Source: Heterodera schachtii (Eukaryota; Nematoda; Chromadorea; Rhabditida; Heteroderidae). Taken from it: a DNA stretch of 64,000 nucleotides. This document shows, one piece after another, positions 46,226 through 58,838 of this stretch. The stretch is from NCBI GenBank assembly GCA_023374025.1, contig SIJG01000028.1, positions 835,134 to 899,133 of the forward strand. Reading direction: 5' to 3'. The notes beneath the pieces were generated by a model. It had not been told where the DNA came from, did not search any database, and was given only the letters and a program-made list of their open reading frames with translations. How positions within the stretch are numbered: position 1 is the stretch's first letter; each line of letters begins with the position of its first letter. Made by a program: the position numbers and the translations under genes.

Positions 46226-47517
46226 CTAAGCAATAGTAGGTTTTATTAGATTATTATTTTGTTGAAAATTAATTAAAAAATATAATAATTAAAGCTTATT
46301 GGTCGTATTAATTAAGGAGTTATTGATGTTGTTAATTGTTTTGAAAATTATTTTTATTTGTGCGAAAGTGGAATTCTTGGTTTTTAATATTCTCTTGATC
46401 TACACATCTTTTTTTTTGTGTTCAACAGGTTTGTTCGAAGTTTAATTTATCTTTTACCTTTCTAAATTTAAAACCAAAAAATAAATAAAACATAAACATT
46501 CTTTAATATTATTAAAAATATTTAAATGAATTCGATTTTATTATTAATTTATCACTCATTAATAAGAAACAAACTTTCACATTGGCTGGTTCTTACTCTT
46601 CATCGCAGACATTTAGAAATTTAGTCCCATTGTGTAAATAATTATTTTCTTTGTATCTTTAATATTTTAAAAACCGTTCTTGTTATCATTTAATCTATTG
46701 ATTTCACTAATTACACTGATTTAATAAAACTGATATTTAAACTTATTGTTTAATTCAAAACCTATTTTTATGAGGAAGCTCCACTGTTAATTGTTCAAGA
46801 AAGAAATGAAATGTAGATACATTTTTTCTCTACAAAGTCATATTATTTTACAGAAAATAACTTCAAATTATAATTCAAACAAAAATAAAATCAAACTATA
46901 AAAATACTTCAAAACTCAGATATAAGTATATCAAATTTTAAAAAAATCTAAAAGTAAATTTTAATATTGAGACCAGTAATTATTCATAAAAATATGCATA
47001 TTTTTATATAAATCATATTTTAAAAATAAAATGTGAAATGAAATGTCTTTTATTGCATTATAGAATGTATACACTTTAATGTATAATATATAATCTTATT
47101 ATTTCGCTCAGTATTGTACATTAAGCGTTCTGCAAGCGTAAAAAGGGACAAAACAAGAAAAATAAAGGAAAAATAAAAAATAGTTTTGTTTATTCAATAC
47201 GTAATTTTCTTTTATAAATTATTTATTCTCTTTGATATTTCGTCAAAATTTAAAGAGTTTATTTTTGTCCCTTATTACTTCATCATTTATTTTTATTATT
47301 AAAAATGAAGTATTTTATTTGGAGTTTTTTAATTCAACTTTTATGTATTATTTTCAAATTCTTTAATTCATACGCCGTTTATTTCGTTTCGTTTTTATGT
47401 TTGAAGATTAAATTTGTAGTTGAAGTTTTATTTTATCTTTATGATATATTATTATAATAAATTATTATTATTATTATTTAGGATTCGATTTATTACACTC
47501 ACGCTATTCATACTGTT

Positions 47518-47535
47518 GTCGTAGTAGCCTACGAC
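47518..47535. other. Perfect 7-bp hairpin near the right end of copy A
   Basis: GTCGTAG and CTACGAC pair around TAGC. The identical structure is at 63958-63975 in copy B and the flanks are also unchanged (ATTCATACTGTT, TCCAA), in a block with few indels. Its role is unknown. Confidence 0.5.
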
Positions 47536-47562
47536 TCCAATAATTATGCATATTGAGAGACA

Positions 47563-50500
47563 ATTGTTTATACATTAAAAATCGTATTAAGTTTATGAAT
47601 GGCAATTACATTGTTTCAATTATTATTTTGGTTTAATGTTTTATTTAAAATTTTTTTTATTAATTTAATTTAAAAGAATTGAATTAATCATATTATTGTA
47701 TTTGTTTGAATATTTTTAAAATTTTAATTGTTTTTTTAATTATTCATTTTTTACATAAATTCCATAAGATTTAATTAATTTGTGACCAGATTCAATACCC
47801 TTTTATTTATTTTTATGCATTTATTATAAATTCTTAATAATATATTAAATTAATTTTATAATTTGCAGTTTAGAGTATGAATTTTTTGAATTAATTATTA
47901 GCTGATATGTGTATTTTAATTTATTTAAAAATAAATTCATTTTTTCAGAGAGTTTACTTTATTTTTGTGAATTTTTTTTTGTATTTTTATTATGTTTTAA
48001 AATATAAATAAAAAATTAATTATATTTTGTATCTTTTTTTATGTTGCATAAAATTGTAATATGGTTTATTTTTTCTCAATGATTTTCATAATCCTCAAGA
48101 ATATATTGCAAGTGATGTCTGGCATTCCTTCTTGAAAATTTTTAGGTTAATACTTCTGATTTTATTATGACTAATTAAGATTTGTTTTTACTTTTCATAA
48201 AATTAATCTTGCATTTCAACCATTTTTGCCCGTTAAGGTTAACTAGATTTAATTAAAAATTTTCTTTATTCAAATATTTTGGTATAAATAGGATCTGCAT
48301 AAAAAAAATAATTGTTTTTATTTTTTTAAAAGACGACAACGCAAATTCATGCATTATCCAACATCCCGTATCGTTATCCTTTAATCTAAAAATTTAAAAT
48401 CATTACTAAGTATTTGTTAAATAATTTAAATCATTTAGTTTTAGATTTAATTTTTATCCATTTTTATTAATTTATAAAACAATTCTATTGGCGTGTCTAT
48501 CATTTATACAGTTAATCTTGAACAAATTATTTATAAAGTATAATAAAATTACAGTACTCTTGTGAAAATTAATAATTTTTTTTAAATATTATCTTTATAA
48601 TTTAATAATTATTGTAAGAATAATTCTAATATGATTTGTGGAAATATATAATTATTATATTCATTTATTAATAACTTGCTTAGTTTTATGCATAAACTAA
48701 TGTATGCCCTTTTTAGGCAAATGCATGCTTTGTTCAGATATTATTATTTTTTCGCTATGATGTTCATGTATTAAAAGGATAATTGTCATGATTTCTTGTA
48801 TTAAATTTACTCAAAAATAATTATTTATTTAAAGTTTAACAAAATTAATAGATTTTTCTTCTTTGTATTTCATTCGCTCTATTCTGTGAAAAGATAATTC
48901 AGTACTTATTTTTTACAATTTGAGGTGTCCATTACCTCTGTTGCAAGACCAACTCTTGGCGATTTTCTCCTAATAATTTATTTATGTATTGAGATAAAAT
49001 TATCGTTGTAACAATAAAAACTTTGTTTAATCAGAGCATTAATATTTTTAATCTGTATTTATAATCCTAATTTCTAATTTATGTCGTCACCACAGTTGTT
49101 ATGATTATTATTTTTTAAATATTATTATTTTTTCTTTTTTTACCATTTAAAAGTATTATTGTTTTTACCTTGGCTTAAATTTGAGGTTTTCTTTCCATAT
49201 TTATTATTTTAAAATTTATAAATAATCTAGTAAATAAAATTTGTATATTTAAATAGGATTTATAATTTAATTTGGTCTTTGACTAAATTATTTGTAAGTT
49301 AAAAAATTTTTGGAGTATGTATAGTTAATTAATTTAAGATTTTTTACAACAATTTTTTTAAGCTTTTGTCTCTTCTCATATAATACTTATATTTAAAATG
49401 TTATCTATAATCCTTTGGTTTAAATTTCAAGTATCTTCATGCGTTCAAAAGGTTGTATTTATTGTTGTATTATAAATTTTTTCTTACATTTTTCTATTAA
49501 ATAATTTTTAGATATCATACGGGCGTACTGTATTTTTTTTCAGTTGTCGGCATTTCGAAATAATTGTTTAATTTATTTATTTCGGCAGTATTTTTCCCAA
49601 ATAATTTTTACATTTCTTTTCTTTCTTTTTGTTTAATTATTTTCTTTAAATTAATTTTCATTTTTTTTAATACGCTCAACATTCTGAACGCGATTTATTG
49701 GTTAAATTCCTTTTTTAACTTTTTGGTTTTTTCGTAGAACAATCTTTTTAAAATCCTTGCTGAAGCCAACGAATTCGAAAGAAATAAAAATTAAATTGTT
49801 GTATTGACAAATTATTAAAAAAATATTTATTGTTCATTTCTAAAATAATATAATGATTGATTAAGAGAAGATAAATTTTTTGTATAATTATCTTTATTAT
49901 TATTATTGTAATTATATATTTAAAGCAAAATAATTTTAATCCATTAACTGTTATTAATTTGTTTCTAAAATTCTTAATATGCAGTCCTCTCCTTCTCTTA
50001 AAAGTCCAATGATTATATTTCAAGTATTTATAATAAATAAATTTTGTTAAAATAAATTTGGAAATTTATGACACTTTGAAATACATGGCAAGGCAATCTT
50101 TAGTCATGACTGTCTTATTATTGCTATCATCGTTTAATGATTCTTATGATAAAAATTGTTTTTTCGTTCATTTCTAATATTCATGTCAAATTTTCTGCCT
50201 CTTTTTCAATTAATTTTACACATTGGCTTTGAATTATTCTATCAATTGATGTTTTTTATAAATATGACTGAATTTAAAATCTTTAATTCATTTGATTTTC
50301 TTCCTAAAATTTTCACTAATAAAAATAACCAATTCCTTAATTGCGAATAGATAGGATTTTTTTTGTGATAATATATTTGTATTTATATCTGTAGATCCGA
50401 AAATAGTGGCCATCGCTTCATAATTATTACATATTTTATGGGATTTATTGTAATTTAACATAATTTTGATGTAAATTTTTGTTTTTGTTATGGACGACCA

Positions 50501-52590
50501 AGTAAGATAAAGATTATATTATAATTTATGAAAAAAAATTTTAAAGTGTTAATAGCATTATGTTGTAAAACTCGTTCATTAGGGATCAATTTTTATTAGG
50601 CGAATAGAAGGAATCAAATTTTTTATATGTAGATATTTTGAAAGATTTTGTTAAAAAAATAGTGACAATTATTTTTATTTTTTTAAATTGAAATAATGCA
50701 TTTTTTTCTTTATTTGTTATTTGAAACTTGAATTAAATGTTGCCTTTTAATTTTTTGATATCCAATTACTAAGAATTACTAAATTGTAAAAGAAATTCAT
50801 ATTTTTTTTTGATTTTTTATGCTTTCTTTTAATATTTTTATTTTTACATGTAATTGGTTCTTCTATCTCTCTGGCATTTTGTATTTATAATTTTAAAGAA
50901 AAACTATAATCAATTTTAAAACCCAGGCATTCATTCCTTTACTATTTATTAGTGTATTGTTTAAATATATTTTTTATGACTTCATGCATTTTTTTTCCAA
51001 AAATTATTTTCAAAGTATTTTAGTTTTTTTTTCACAAACCGCAATAATTTTTGAATTATAATTACGTTTTTATTATTTGTTCATAAAAGTTTGTGATTAT
51101 ATAGATTTTATTATATCAATTTAATTTTAATTTGCACTTACTTGAAATTTTTATTTTTTAATTCAATATTTCGAAATTCTGGATTATAATGAAAGTTGTA
51201 TTTAAATTTAAAAAAGGTGAGGTTGATTTGTATTAAAATAATTACTTTAAAATGCTATTACTAAACATTTACCAAAGCTAATACAACAAGTTTAAAATTT
51301 AACTTGTTAAAATGTATTTTTTGTTGGTGGATTAAACAGAAAACCAAAATGGTGGGACAAAATTAGTGTGAGAAACTATTGTAAATTATAAACAATTTAA
51401 AGTTAAATATAAATAATTAATGAAAGCGAATATAGATATTAGAAAATTCATATTTATTTATCTTTTATATATTTGTTTAATTAAAATAATTTAGTATTAA
51501 CAATTGATTTCAAATAATGCATATTCCTAAATAAAATTAATAAAAATAATAGCTTTATATTAGAAAAATGAAAAACAAATATAAACAGAATTTGAATAAT
51601 AATTTTTCTTATACATAAATGTAAGATAAAAATATTAAACAAGAATAATATCAAAAGCATAATTATTAATAAATTATTATAAAAATAAAGAAACAATATT
51701 AATTTTTTTGTTATTTTGATAGTTTTAATATATTTATTTTTAAAAACAAAATTTAACAAAAAGAAAAACAAATAAATATCTATTTTGGTAATTAAAGACA
51801 TCTGACAATTAAAAAAGTCAAAAAATTAATCCCTTTAAATGATAGATAAAATAAGCTTATAGATAAAAGTTTAGTCTAAAAACATTAAAATTTAAAAATA
51901 ATTCAAAATTTAAAAATTATAACAACAATTCATCTTTTTCCTACTGATAATAAGAAATAAAAAATTATTATAAAAAATTTATAAGTATCGAGATTTAACA
52001 ATACCAACCTAAAAAATATAATATATTAAAAATAATTATTTAAAATTTGTCAGAAAATCTACTAAAATGAAGAAATAATCAAGCTAGTAAATACATAGTC
52101 TCAACTAACTTTTTCAACTGAATAAAATTGAATATAATTTATATAATACACAAAATTAATCATTTTTATTACAAAAAAAACATTTCATAATTTTTATAAA
52201 TATTAGAAAATATTAAAACATTAATTTACATTAATTATTTTAAAAAATTGAGAATTAGCTTATCCATTTAATAATTTCAAACAACTCATGATAGGCTTAT
52301 GCTTGCTTTTTATAAATGCGTTTTTGTTTATAAAATTATAATAAGATACAAAATTTTAACTTCTAAAAAAATAACTTGACAATTAAAAAAATAATTTAAC
52401 AAATCAAAAAATTAATATAAAATTTAATAACCTAAATAAATAAATGGTAGGTTCCAAATTTTAAAACATAAATCTTGGTATTAAATTGTAGCTCTACATG
52501 CACTCTACTATTTAACATGCTCTCTACTATTTATCTAATTTTTAAAAATTTAAAATTATTTATTAATTTCGAATTTTCGCACCGTAATAA
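47563..52590. other. Long AT-rich spacer between the duplication copies
   Basis: No gene is supported. The plus strand is T-rich to about 51.3 kb and A-rich to about 52.5 kb. Frames of 64-106 codons at 49748 (minus), 50156 (plus) and 51481 (minus) are made of Phe/Ile/Leu/Asn/Lys runs and show no motif or conservation that I can see. Confidence 0.4.
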
Positions 52591-53290
52591 ATATTTGTCA
52601 CCGGGACATTGTTTGAAGGTTACGGTAGGGGAAAATTTGGTACTAAAATTCGTTTCACCGGGAAACGGGAATTGGTCCACCGGGGACTTTTGAAAACAAA
52701 ATCTGTCAAGGGATTGGCCCACCGGAAATTAAAAGTGATTGGCAAACTCTAATTTGTTCCACCAAACAAAGGCTGATTGATTGATTCATTGTTTGATTCT
52801 TCTACTGTCATTGGACGAACTGACAAAAGAGAACAGCGGACGAAGAGCGGACTTCGACAAAATTTATGGATTCTAAATAGACGAATATTTATTATACAAT
52901 TAATGTAATGAAACAATTAATAAACAACTAATTGAAAATAATTGAGAAAAAGTTTTATTAGATAAAAGAAAAATTTTAAAATAAAATATTACGAAACGTT
53001 GAATCTTCGACAACAAAAATGCGTCAGCGTTTTGGAGAGCGCGCAAATGTTTTTTACAATTTTTGGTTGCATATTTCAAAATTTTATTCGTGTGAATAAG
53101 CATTATTTGAGTTATTTCGTGCATTTGATTGTTTTTGTCGCATAAATGTGAATTTTTTGAAAATTTAGATTTCGACTTTTTGTTCGAATCCGCGTTCGGG
53201 GTTCAAAATGGACCGAAATGGATATTAGAATCGGATTCTGCGACTCTGAAAACCCCCAAAATGGCGTAAAATTGAATAAAAATTTGAATT
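52590..53290. repeat. G+C-richer block with CCACCGGG-type short repeats
   Basis: Short related motifs recur: GTCACCGGGACA, TTTCACCGGGAAAC, GGTCCACCGGGGAC, GCCCACCGGAAAT. A second part, 53155-53270, has CCGCGTTCGGGGTTCAAAATG and TCGGATTCTGCGACTCTG. The block runs straight into the 84-bp minisatellite, so the whole 52.59-53.72 kb may be one inserted element. I see no terminal repeats or coding frame. Confidence 0.45.
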
Positions 53291-53295
53291 TTTTT

Positions 53296-53722
53296 TGAAA
53301 TGCCAAATTTTGTCTAATTTCGAATTGGGGCACTCAGAAATCATCGCAAAACGAATCCATTTTCGGAGGGCTTTCAAAAAAATGTGCCAAATTTTGTCAA
53401 ATTTCGAATTGGGGCACTCAGAAATCATCGCAAAACGAATCCATTTTCGGAGGGCTTTCAAAAAAATGTGCCAAATTTTGTCTAATTTCGAATTGGGGCA
53501 CTCAGAAATCATCGCAAAACGAATCCATTTTCGGAGGGCATTCAAAAATTGTGCCGAATTTTGTCTAATTTCGAATTGGGGCACTCAGAAATCATCGCAA
53601 AACGAATCCATTTTCGGAGGGATTTCAAAAAAATGTGCCAAATTTTGTCAAATTTCGAATTGGGGCACTCAGAAATCATCGCAAAACGAATCCATTTTCG
53701 GAGGGCTTTCAAAAAAATGTAT
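53296..53722 (+). repeat. 84-bp minisatellite, five units
   Basis: GGGGCACTCAGAAATCATCG recurs at 53327, 53411, 53495, 53578 and 53662 (spacing 84, 84, 83, 84). The rest of the unit is CAAAACGAATCCATTTTCGG, AGGGCTTTC and AAAAAAATGTGCCAAATTTT. Since 84 is 28 codons, both strands stay open (28-residue periods beginning MCQILSNFELGHSEI on plus), and the 83-bp step shifts the frame. I read this as a non-coding satellite and not a repeat protein: both strands are equally open and the third unit shifts freely. Confidence 0.88.
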
Positions 53723-54281
53723 CATAGGTTTAATTATTATTTTAATTCTTATTTATATTTTTTTTTCATGGACTTCCATGTTCTTCTTGGCTCATCGATA
53801 AAATTCTTATGCATGTATTATTTTGAAAATACAGCTTGATTGATTTTCTATACTATTTGTTTTTTTGAAGTGTTTTTTATATTACTTTCTAAGTATTTTA
53901 AATTTAATTAAAAAGTGTAAGTTATATAATTTTTTTTAATTTTTTCACTTACTTTCTTGGTAAATTTTATTCATTCGATAAAGAATTATATAAATTAATA
54001 ATTGTTACTTAAAAAATTTTATTTTTAAATTGGAAAAATGTTTGCAATAAAGTAAATTTGACTATTCGTCTTGTAATTAATTAATATTCGTATTTCCGAG
54101 AGATTGTATTTTTATTAAAATAATTATTTAACCACGAATATTTGCAGTCATTCAAAATTTTCAGATCAAAATTTTTGATATATTCTTCTAATTTGAACAC
54201 GTTAAATTATTATTTAAAAATAAAATTATATTATTTAATTGTTAAAAATTGATCGATTTAAGTTATTTATGCTGACTTAAG
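53723..54281. other. T-rich spacer
   Basis: Low-complexity sequence between the minisatellite and the inverted dispersed repeat. Nothing was recognised. Confidence 0.45.
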
Positions 54282-54608
54282 TATTATCGAAACGTTTTCA
54301 AATTATGTCAAAATTTATTTTTTTCAGAAAACAAAAACCCATTTTAATTCACAAGTTCGTGTTCCTTTTAAAAATAACTCAGAACCGCAAATTATTGTAT
54401 TTTCGAAATGAATGATTTATCTCATTGATTACATTAAATATTTCACTTAAAAAATTTTCACTCATATTTTTTCTTGGCACTAAATATCCTCTGAGATATC
54501 CATGCTTTTTGCTAATGAATATGAAATTATTATAATATTTAAGCCTTTTTGTTGGATTAAATTTAACTCCTCGCCAAAAAAATAAGTATGTCAATAATTT
54601 CCATCCAA
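54282..54608 (-). repeat. Dispersed repeat with a conserved reading frame, minus copy
   Basis: Inverted copy of 22592-22915. Here one frame stays open across the shared part (54651-54379): GWKLLTYLFFWRGVKFNPTK, RLKYYNNFIFISKKHGYLRG, YLVPRKNMSENFLSEIF, ending KYNNLRF. This is the better-preserved copy and shows the reading frame that the plus copy has lost through indels. It is probably part of a transposon protein or of a dispersed gene family. No catalytic motif is visible. Confidence 0.6.
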
Positions 54609-54651
54609 CAATTTTTTTTTTGGTAAGCTTTTGGTGTATATACAAAACCAT

Positions 54652-55559
54652 TTTTTAAGATTTTTTAAATCATTGAAAAGAAACTTAGCCTTATGTGTGT
54701 ACAATAACTAATATTTAGTTTAAATTGATATTTAAAATATTACTTTATTGAATTTCTTTCGCATTCATTATAAAATTAGCCTGATAAATAAACAAAGGCA
54801 CGAAACATATATTCATTTTCAGTTAAACTGTAAGAAAAATGATTGGTACAGCTCAAATTTTCTAATTATATATAAATTCACTAATTTACAATATTTATTT
54901 GACTGTTCATTTATTTAGCCCTTTTTCATGTCTGTAATTTTCTCTTATCTAAAATTTACATTTCCCATTCATGGTGGATTATTTAATTTTTTTAGTTTTT
55001 TATGGCATTTCCTTATTATTAAAAGTATTTAAATAGTTTCATGCTAAAGCTAAATTTATTCATTTAATTACAAATTTTTGACTTTATTAAAAATTTTTTT
55101 CATAAGATTAGTCTTTTTGTTAAAATTTTTGTACCTTTGCAAATTTTACATTGACAATTGGCTCCATTTGTTTAAAGATTTTTTAAATAGTAGACGTAAC
55201 TTCCTATCATTTTCGTAATTAATTTTAATTATTATTTTAACAATAGTTGTTTGATTAATTATATTTCCTTTAATAAATTCATATAATTATGTATTACTCG
55301 AGTTGCATTTTTATTTTTAAGTTTCATAATGTAGTATGTTTTAAAATGAATATTGCATTTTTTATTTTAATATATTATTTTATATGAATGCATAAATTAA
55401 ATAAATTAATGCATGACAATTAAATTAATTTTAATACAAACTTCTGTTTTAATTTAAAAATATTTATTTATTTTATTCTTTTTTTATAGAAACTAGAAAT
55501 ACAAATAACTTATTTACTGTTTCTTGTTTTCTTTATTTCAATAATTGTTGAAGGTTCAC
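54652..55559. other. T-rich spacer
   Basis: No gene or repeat that I can support. Confidence 0.45.
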
Positions 55560-56085
55560 AGTCCTTTTTCTTGGCATCTGGTCCAGAAAAGAAACAAAAA
55601 ACAATCAATCATTAAAAAAATTTCACAGGCACTAACAATAAATGAATCGTATTTTGAATTAGCGCGAACCCGTCTTAGCAACATCAGGACTTGATTATTT
55701 GTGATTCATTTCGATTTATTAAGACGCTGAACACATTTGTATCTTTTTATCGACTTGAAGATATGAGGATTTCTTTGTAAAATTAGCAAGCCTAACACTA
55801 TGCTTTGAATTGTTAAAGTGCCATATTTTTAATTTACTTTTAATTAAGAAAATAGCAAATTGATATTTTATTGATTATTAAAATTATCTTCATTCAGATG
55901 AGAATCATTTTATTTTTTCTCTTACATACATGCTTTAATTTTTTCATTTAAGTAAAACCCACAAATATTTGAACTTTATTTTTGTTTATTAATTACTTTT
56001 AATGGTTTTCCATAATTTTTGTTGTTTACTTTTTTTATTTTTGCTTTTGTCAATTTTTCAAGCGTTCTCGCAAATATCTCATACT
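55560..56085 (+). repeat. Partial third copy (C) of the duplicated block, internally deleted
   Basis: C corresponds to A about 45425-46235. It keeps the end of the plus-strand small gene (FELARTRLSNIRT) and the whole minus-strand segment LGLLILQRNPHIFKSIKRYK. It lacks about 340 bp of A (45611-45952), which hold the other minus-strand gene, and has an extra segment of about 85 bp at 55859-55946. Divergence from A and B is higher and includes substitutions, so C is older. It gives the third sequence needed to see which stretches are conserved as protein. Confidence 0.8.
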
Positions 56086-56660
56086 TTTATTAGTTTTTGA
56101 AAAATCATATTCTAAAAATATTTTGTTTGAATGTTGCGGTGACATTTTTGTTCAATAAAGTTTTATGTTTATTTCTCATCTTGTTCATATTTATTAAACT
56201 TCTACATTTCTTATTGAATATTCTTTATTTTTCGCTCTGTAAGCTGAATGAATGAAATTTCTTTTTCAATTTTCACAATACCATGCGTAATATCATGGAT
56301 TTTCAAATGATATGACGATTTTGATTAGTAGACTAAGAGATTAAACTGTTATTCTTTATAAGATTTAAATATTTAAGTAAGATCGTTTTTTATCGAGAAA
56401 CATTGCATAGCTATTGTTGCTTAATTTATTTGTTAGGTATTCTTTTGACGCTTTATATAATAAGATGTAAAAAGCAATTTAACCTAAATTGTTTCAAAAA
56501 ATGTTCACATATTAAACTTTAAAAACAATATTAATTGTTTAATAATTAGCAAATGTTTGAGTTTAATTTTTGCAAGGAATTTTTCTTATATTGGCTTTCC
56601 AATTTTTAGGTTTAACGAATGTAATATCGTTTTAAAAAGTTCAATTATGCATTATGTACC
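56086..56660. other. T-rich spacer
   Basis: No gene. A 70-codon frame at 56557-56769 runs into the dispersed repeat and is not supported. Confidence 0.4.
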
Positions 56661-56664
56661 TTCA

Positions 56665-56815
56665 ATATGTAATTACCAATTATTAGCAAAAATTTATTTT
56701 TTAGTCGTGGTTTTATTTGGCAATTTCGGTTTCTTAATTCTTATACTAAACAATAATTTTATATTTTGACAAAATCAATTTTATTAACTCAATTTTTGTT
56801 CAATATTTTTAATTT
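56665..56815 (+). repeat. Dispersed T-rich repeat, copy at 56.7 kb (pairs with 17812-17998)
   Basis: ACCAATTATTAGCAAAAATT, then TTAGTCGTGGTTTTATT and CAATTTCGGTTTCTTAA match the 17.87-kb copy, followed by TTTTGACAAAATCAATTTT and CAATTTTTGTTCAATATTTTT. It has the same orientation. Confidence 0.62.
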
Positions 56816-58269
56816 TCATTTTAATAAACTAAATGAATTGTTTTTTAATTAATTTATTTCTTAGCGTTGATTTGATAAAACTACTTTATTTGATTATTTT
56901 GAAATAAACAGTATATTAATGTATAGTCTAATTATTTTCAATTGTATTTAATTTAATATTTATATGTGATGATATTTATTGTGCTTGATCATTTTGTGAT
57001 TATTAAATAATGTAACTTATGAATTTAGATTTTCGTTTTTTTGATAGTTATCTTCACTTTTCATACATTTTTGATCAAGAATTTCAGCAATTATTTGATG
57101 TTAATTTTCTTTATATTATTGGGAAATACTTTTGATTGAGTTTTAAAGGCTTCGTTAAATTTTATTAAGAATTATATTTCATTTTTTAATTAATTAACAA
57201 AACACTAAAAAAGTTAAATATTTTTGTTGGGATTAATTGTAAAAATTAAAATGAATAAATAAAATAAACATGCCAACTTTTAAGCACATTAAAACTAAAT
57301 AAAAAACTTTAAAAGTGATCTTACTTAAAATTAATTGGCTGTGAGTAATAAATAATTAGAAAAAAACTAGTTTATAAATAAGAAATTAAATTTGCCTTTA
57401 ATTATTTTAAAAAAATAGAAAAATTGAAATCAAAAAGGCGAATTCGACCAATTACTGTTACGTAAATTAAAAAACAGAATGTCTTAAATAATAAAACAAC
57501 TAGAAATTTTTGAAAAAAATTCTAAAATACTTTAAAAATAATATTTAATTTATTATATAATGTAAATAAGCATTTTTTTTATTATCCGCAATGAAATGAT
57601 GCGCAAGAATGTCTTTGGCAAGATTAATGCCATCAACTTTTAATATTATATACGATTTCATGATGAAAATTGCAAATATTATTAAATTAGGTGTGGTCTT
57701 ACGTATATAAAAACGAAAGGTTCACTATGAATGATTTTAAAATACTACAATAAAATAATTTATTAATAAAAAAATAAACGAACTAATACTTTATAAAAAA
57801 AATAAAATCTAAACTAATACATTTTATTAATAATTCGCATTGTTAATGGGAGAAAAATAACAACAAAATATAAAAAAGCATAATTCATTACTTATTCTCA
57901 AAGTAAAATGCAAAAATAATATAGAAACTAATAAAAAAACATTAAAATGAGCTACGGCTTTTCTTAAAATTACAAACATAAATTTTATTGAATTTAATAA
58001 ATTCGTGTTTATATTGTGTAATTTATAAAATGAAGATGCTGGTGCTATATGGAAGAATATCGCAAATATCGCTCATTGCAGCCGAGATGGATAATAAATA
58101 ATCATAAAATCCATATTAATGCGATAATTTATAAATTAAATTTTTTCGTAAACTACTGCAAGGAACAAAGAATTGTCTTTAAGTTCACGTTTTCGAAAAT
58201 TTATATATTATTTAAATTATAATAGCGAGACTGTAAAAACGATAAAACCATAACAAATAAAATATGGAA
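56816..58269. other. AT-rich spacer with composition switch at about 57.2 kb
   Basis: T-rich to about 57.2 kb, then A-rich. Nothing recognisable as a gene. Confidence 0.4.
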
Positions 58270-58366
58270 ATTTACACAATAAGTTTATTGTTAAAAACAT
58301 AAAAATTGCATTGATTCATATTTTTACGAGAACTAACAACGAATATTTAAAAATGCAAAATTGATA
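58270..58366 (+). repeat. Dispersed repeat abutting copy B (pairs with 32440-32552)
   Basis: AATTTACACAATA, AAAAACATAAAA, CATTGATTCATA and GAATATTTAAAAATGCAAAA then TTGA match 32440-32545. The match ends within a few bases of the first base of duplication copy B, so the duplication breakpoint lies at the edge of, or inside, this repeat. Confidence 0.6.
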
Positions 58367-58772
58367 TCTATATTATTTTGACTTTTAATTTTTATTTATA
58401 TTCATTTTTATTTATCTTAGTTTATTTTACTTGATAAATTAATAATACATCAGTTATTTTATTTACACTAATAAGTTTACATTTATATGAATCTCAGATA
58501 ATAAATTTTATATATAATTAATCCCTCATTGATTAGAAACTCGTTTAAAATCCCTGGTGAAGAACTCGCGAAAAACTTCTTGGCAATCCATTATTGCTAA
58601 ACTGTTATAATGCCTTTTTGAATTTTTTTAAAATATTTAAAAAAGATCATTATTTTTAATTTCAATTATCAGGACTATATTCTTAATATGGATGAAAATT
58701 AAAATATTATTTGGTAAAAGCAATTCTGTTTTTTATTACAATGAACTTGCATTAACAAAATAACATTATTCC

Positions 58773-58838
58773 ATGAAGTTCTTGTGTCTCATTTTATTGT
58801 TTTCTTTTATTTACTCGCATATCACTAATGAATTGTGA
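58773..58838 (+). other. Possible signal-peptide exon (copy B)
   Basis: The 21-codon frame MKFLCLILLFSFIYSHITNE then L and a stop has a typical secretory signal shape. It shares the first ten codons with copy A and then diverges by a one-base indel in a T run. A donor-like GT follows GAATT. No second exon was found. Confidence 0.18.

Larger units (their letters stand above)
41739..47562 (+). repeat. Segmental duplication copy A (pairs with 58370-64000)
   Basis: About 5.8 kb are repeated in direct orientation some 16.6 kb to the right. The match starts at TATTATTTTGACTTTTAATT and continues to the window end through TATTGAGAGACA (47562 here). Three structural differences are clear: A has 2.8 units of a 44-bp repeat where B has one; A has about 170 bp (44274-44445) missing from B; B has about 130 bp (60673-60804) missing from A. 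The other differences are mainly single-base indels. The right limit of the duplication is not known because B reaches the window edge. Confidence 0.9.

Noticed and set aside
51481..51801. 106-codon minus-strand hydrophobic frame
   Set aside because: Leu/Ile/Phe/Lys-only composition in a region of A/T runs. A membrane protein cannot be told from chance here, and no second copy exists to test it.
53296..53722. Possible CRISPR array (regular repeats)
   Set aside because: The whole 84-bp unit is conserved with no unique spacers, and the context is eukaryotic.
53295..53801. 168-codon plus-strand frame and a 119-codon minus-strand frame over the 84-bp repeats, resembling a repeat protein
   Set aside because: Both strands are equally open because the unit is 28 codons long, the 83-bp unit shifts the frame, and the frame runs out into random AT-rich sequence. 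A non-coding minisatellite is the simpler reading.
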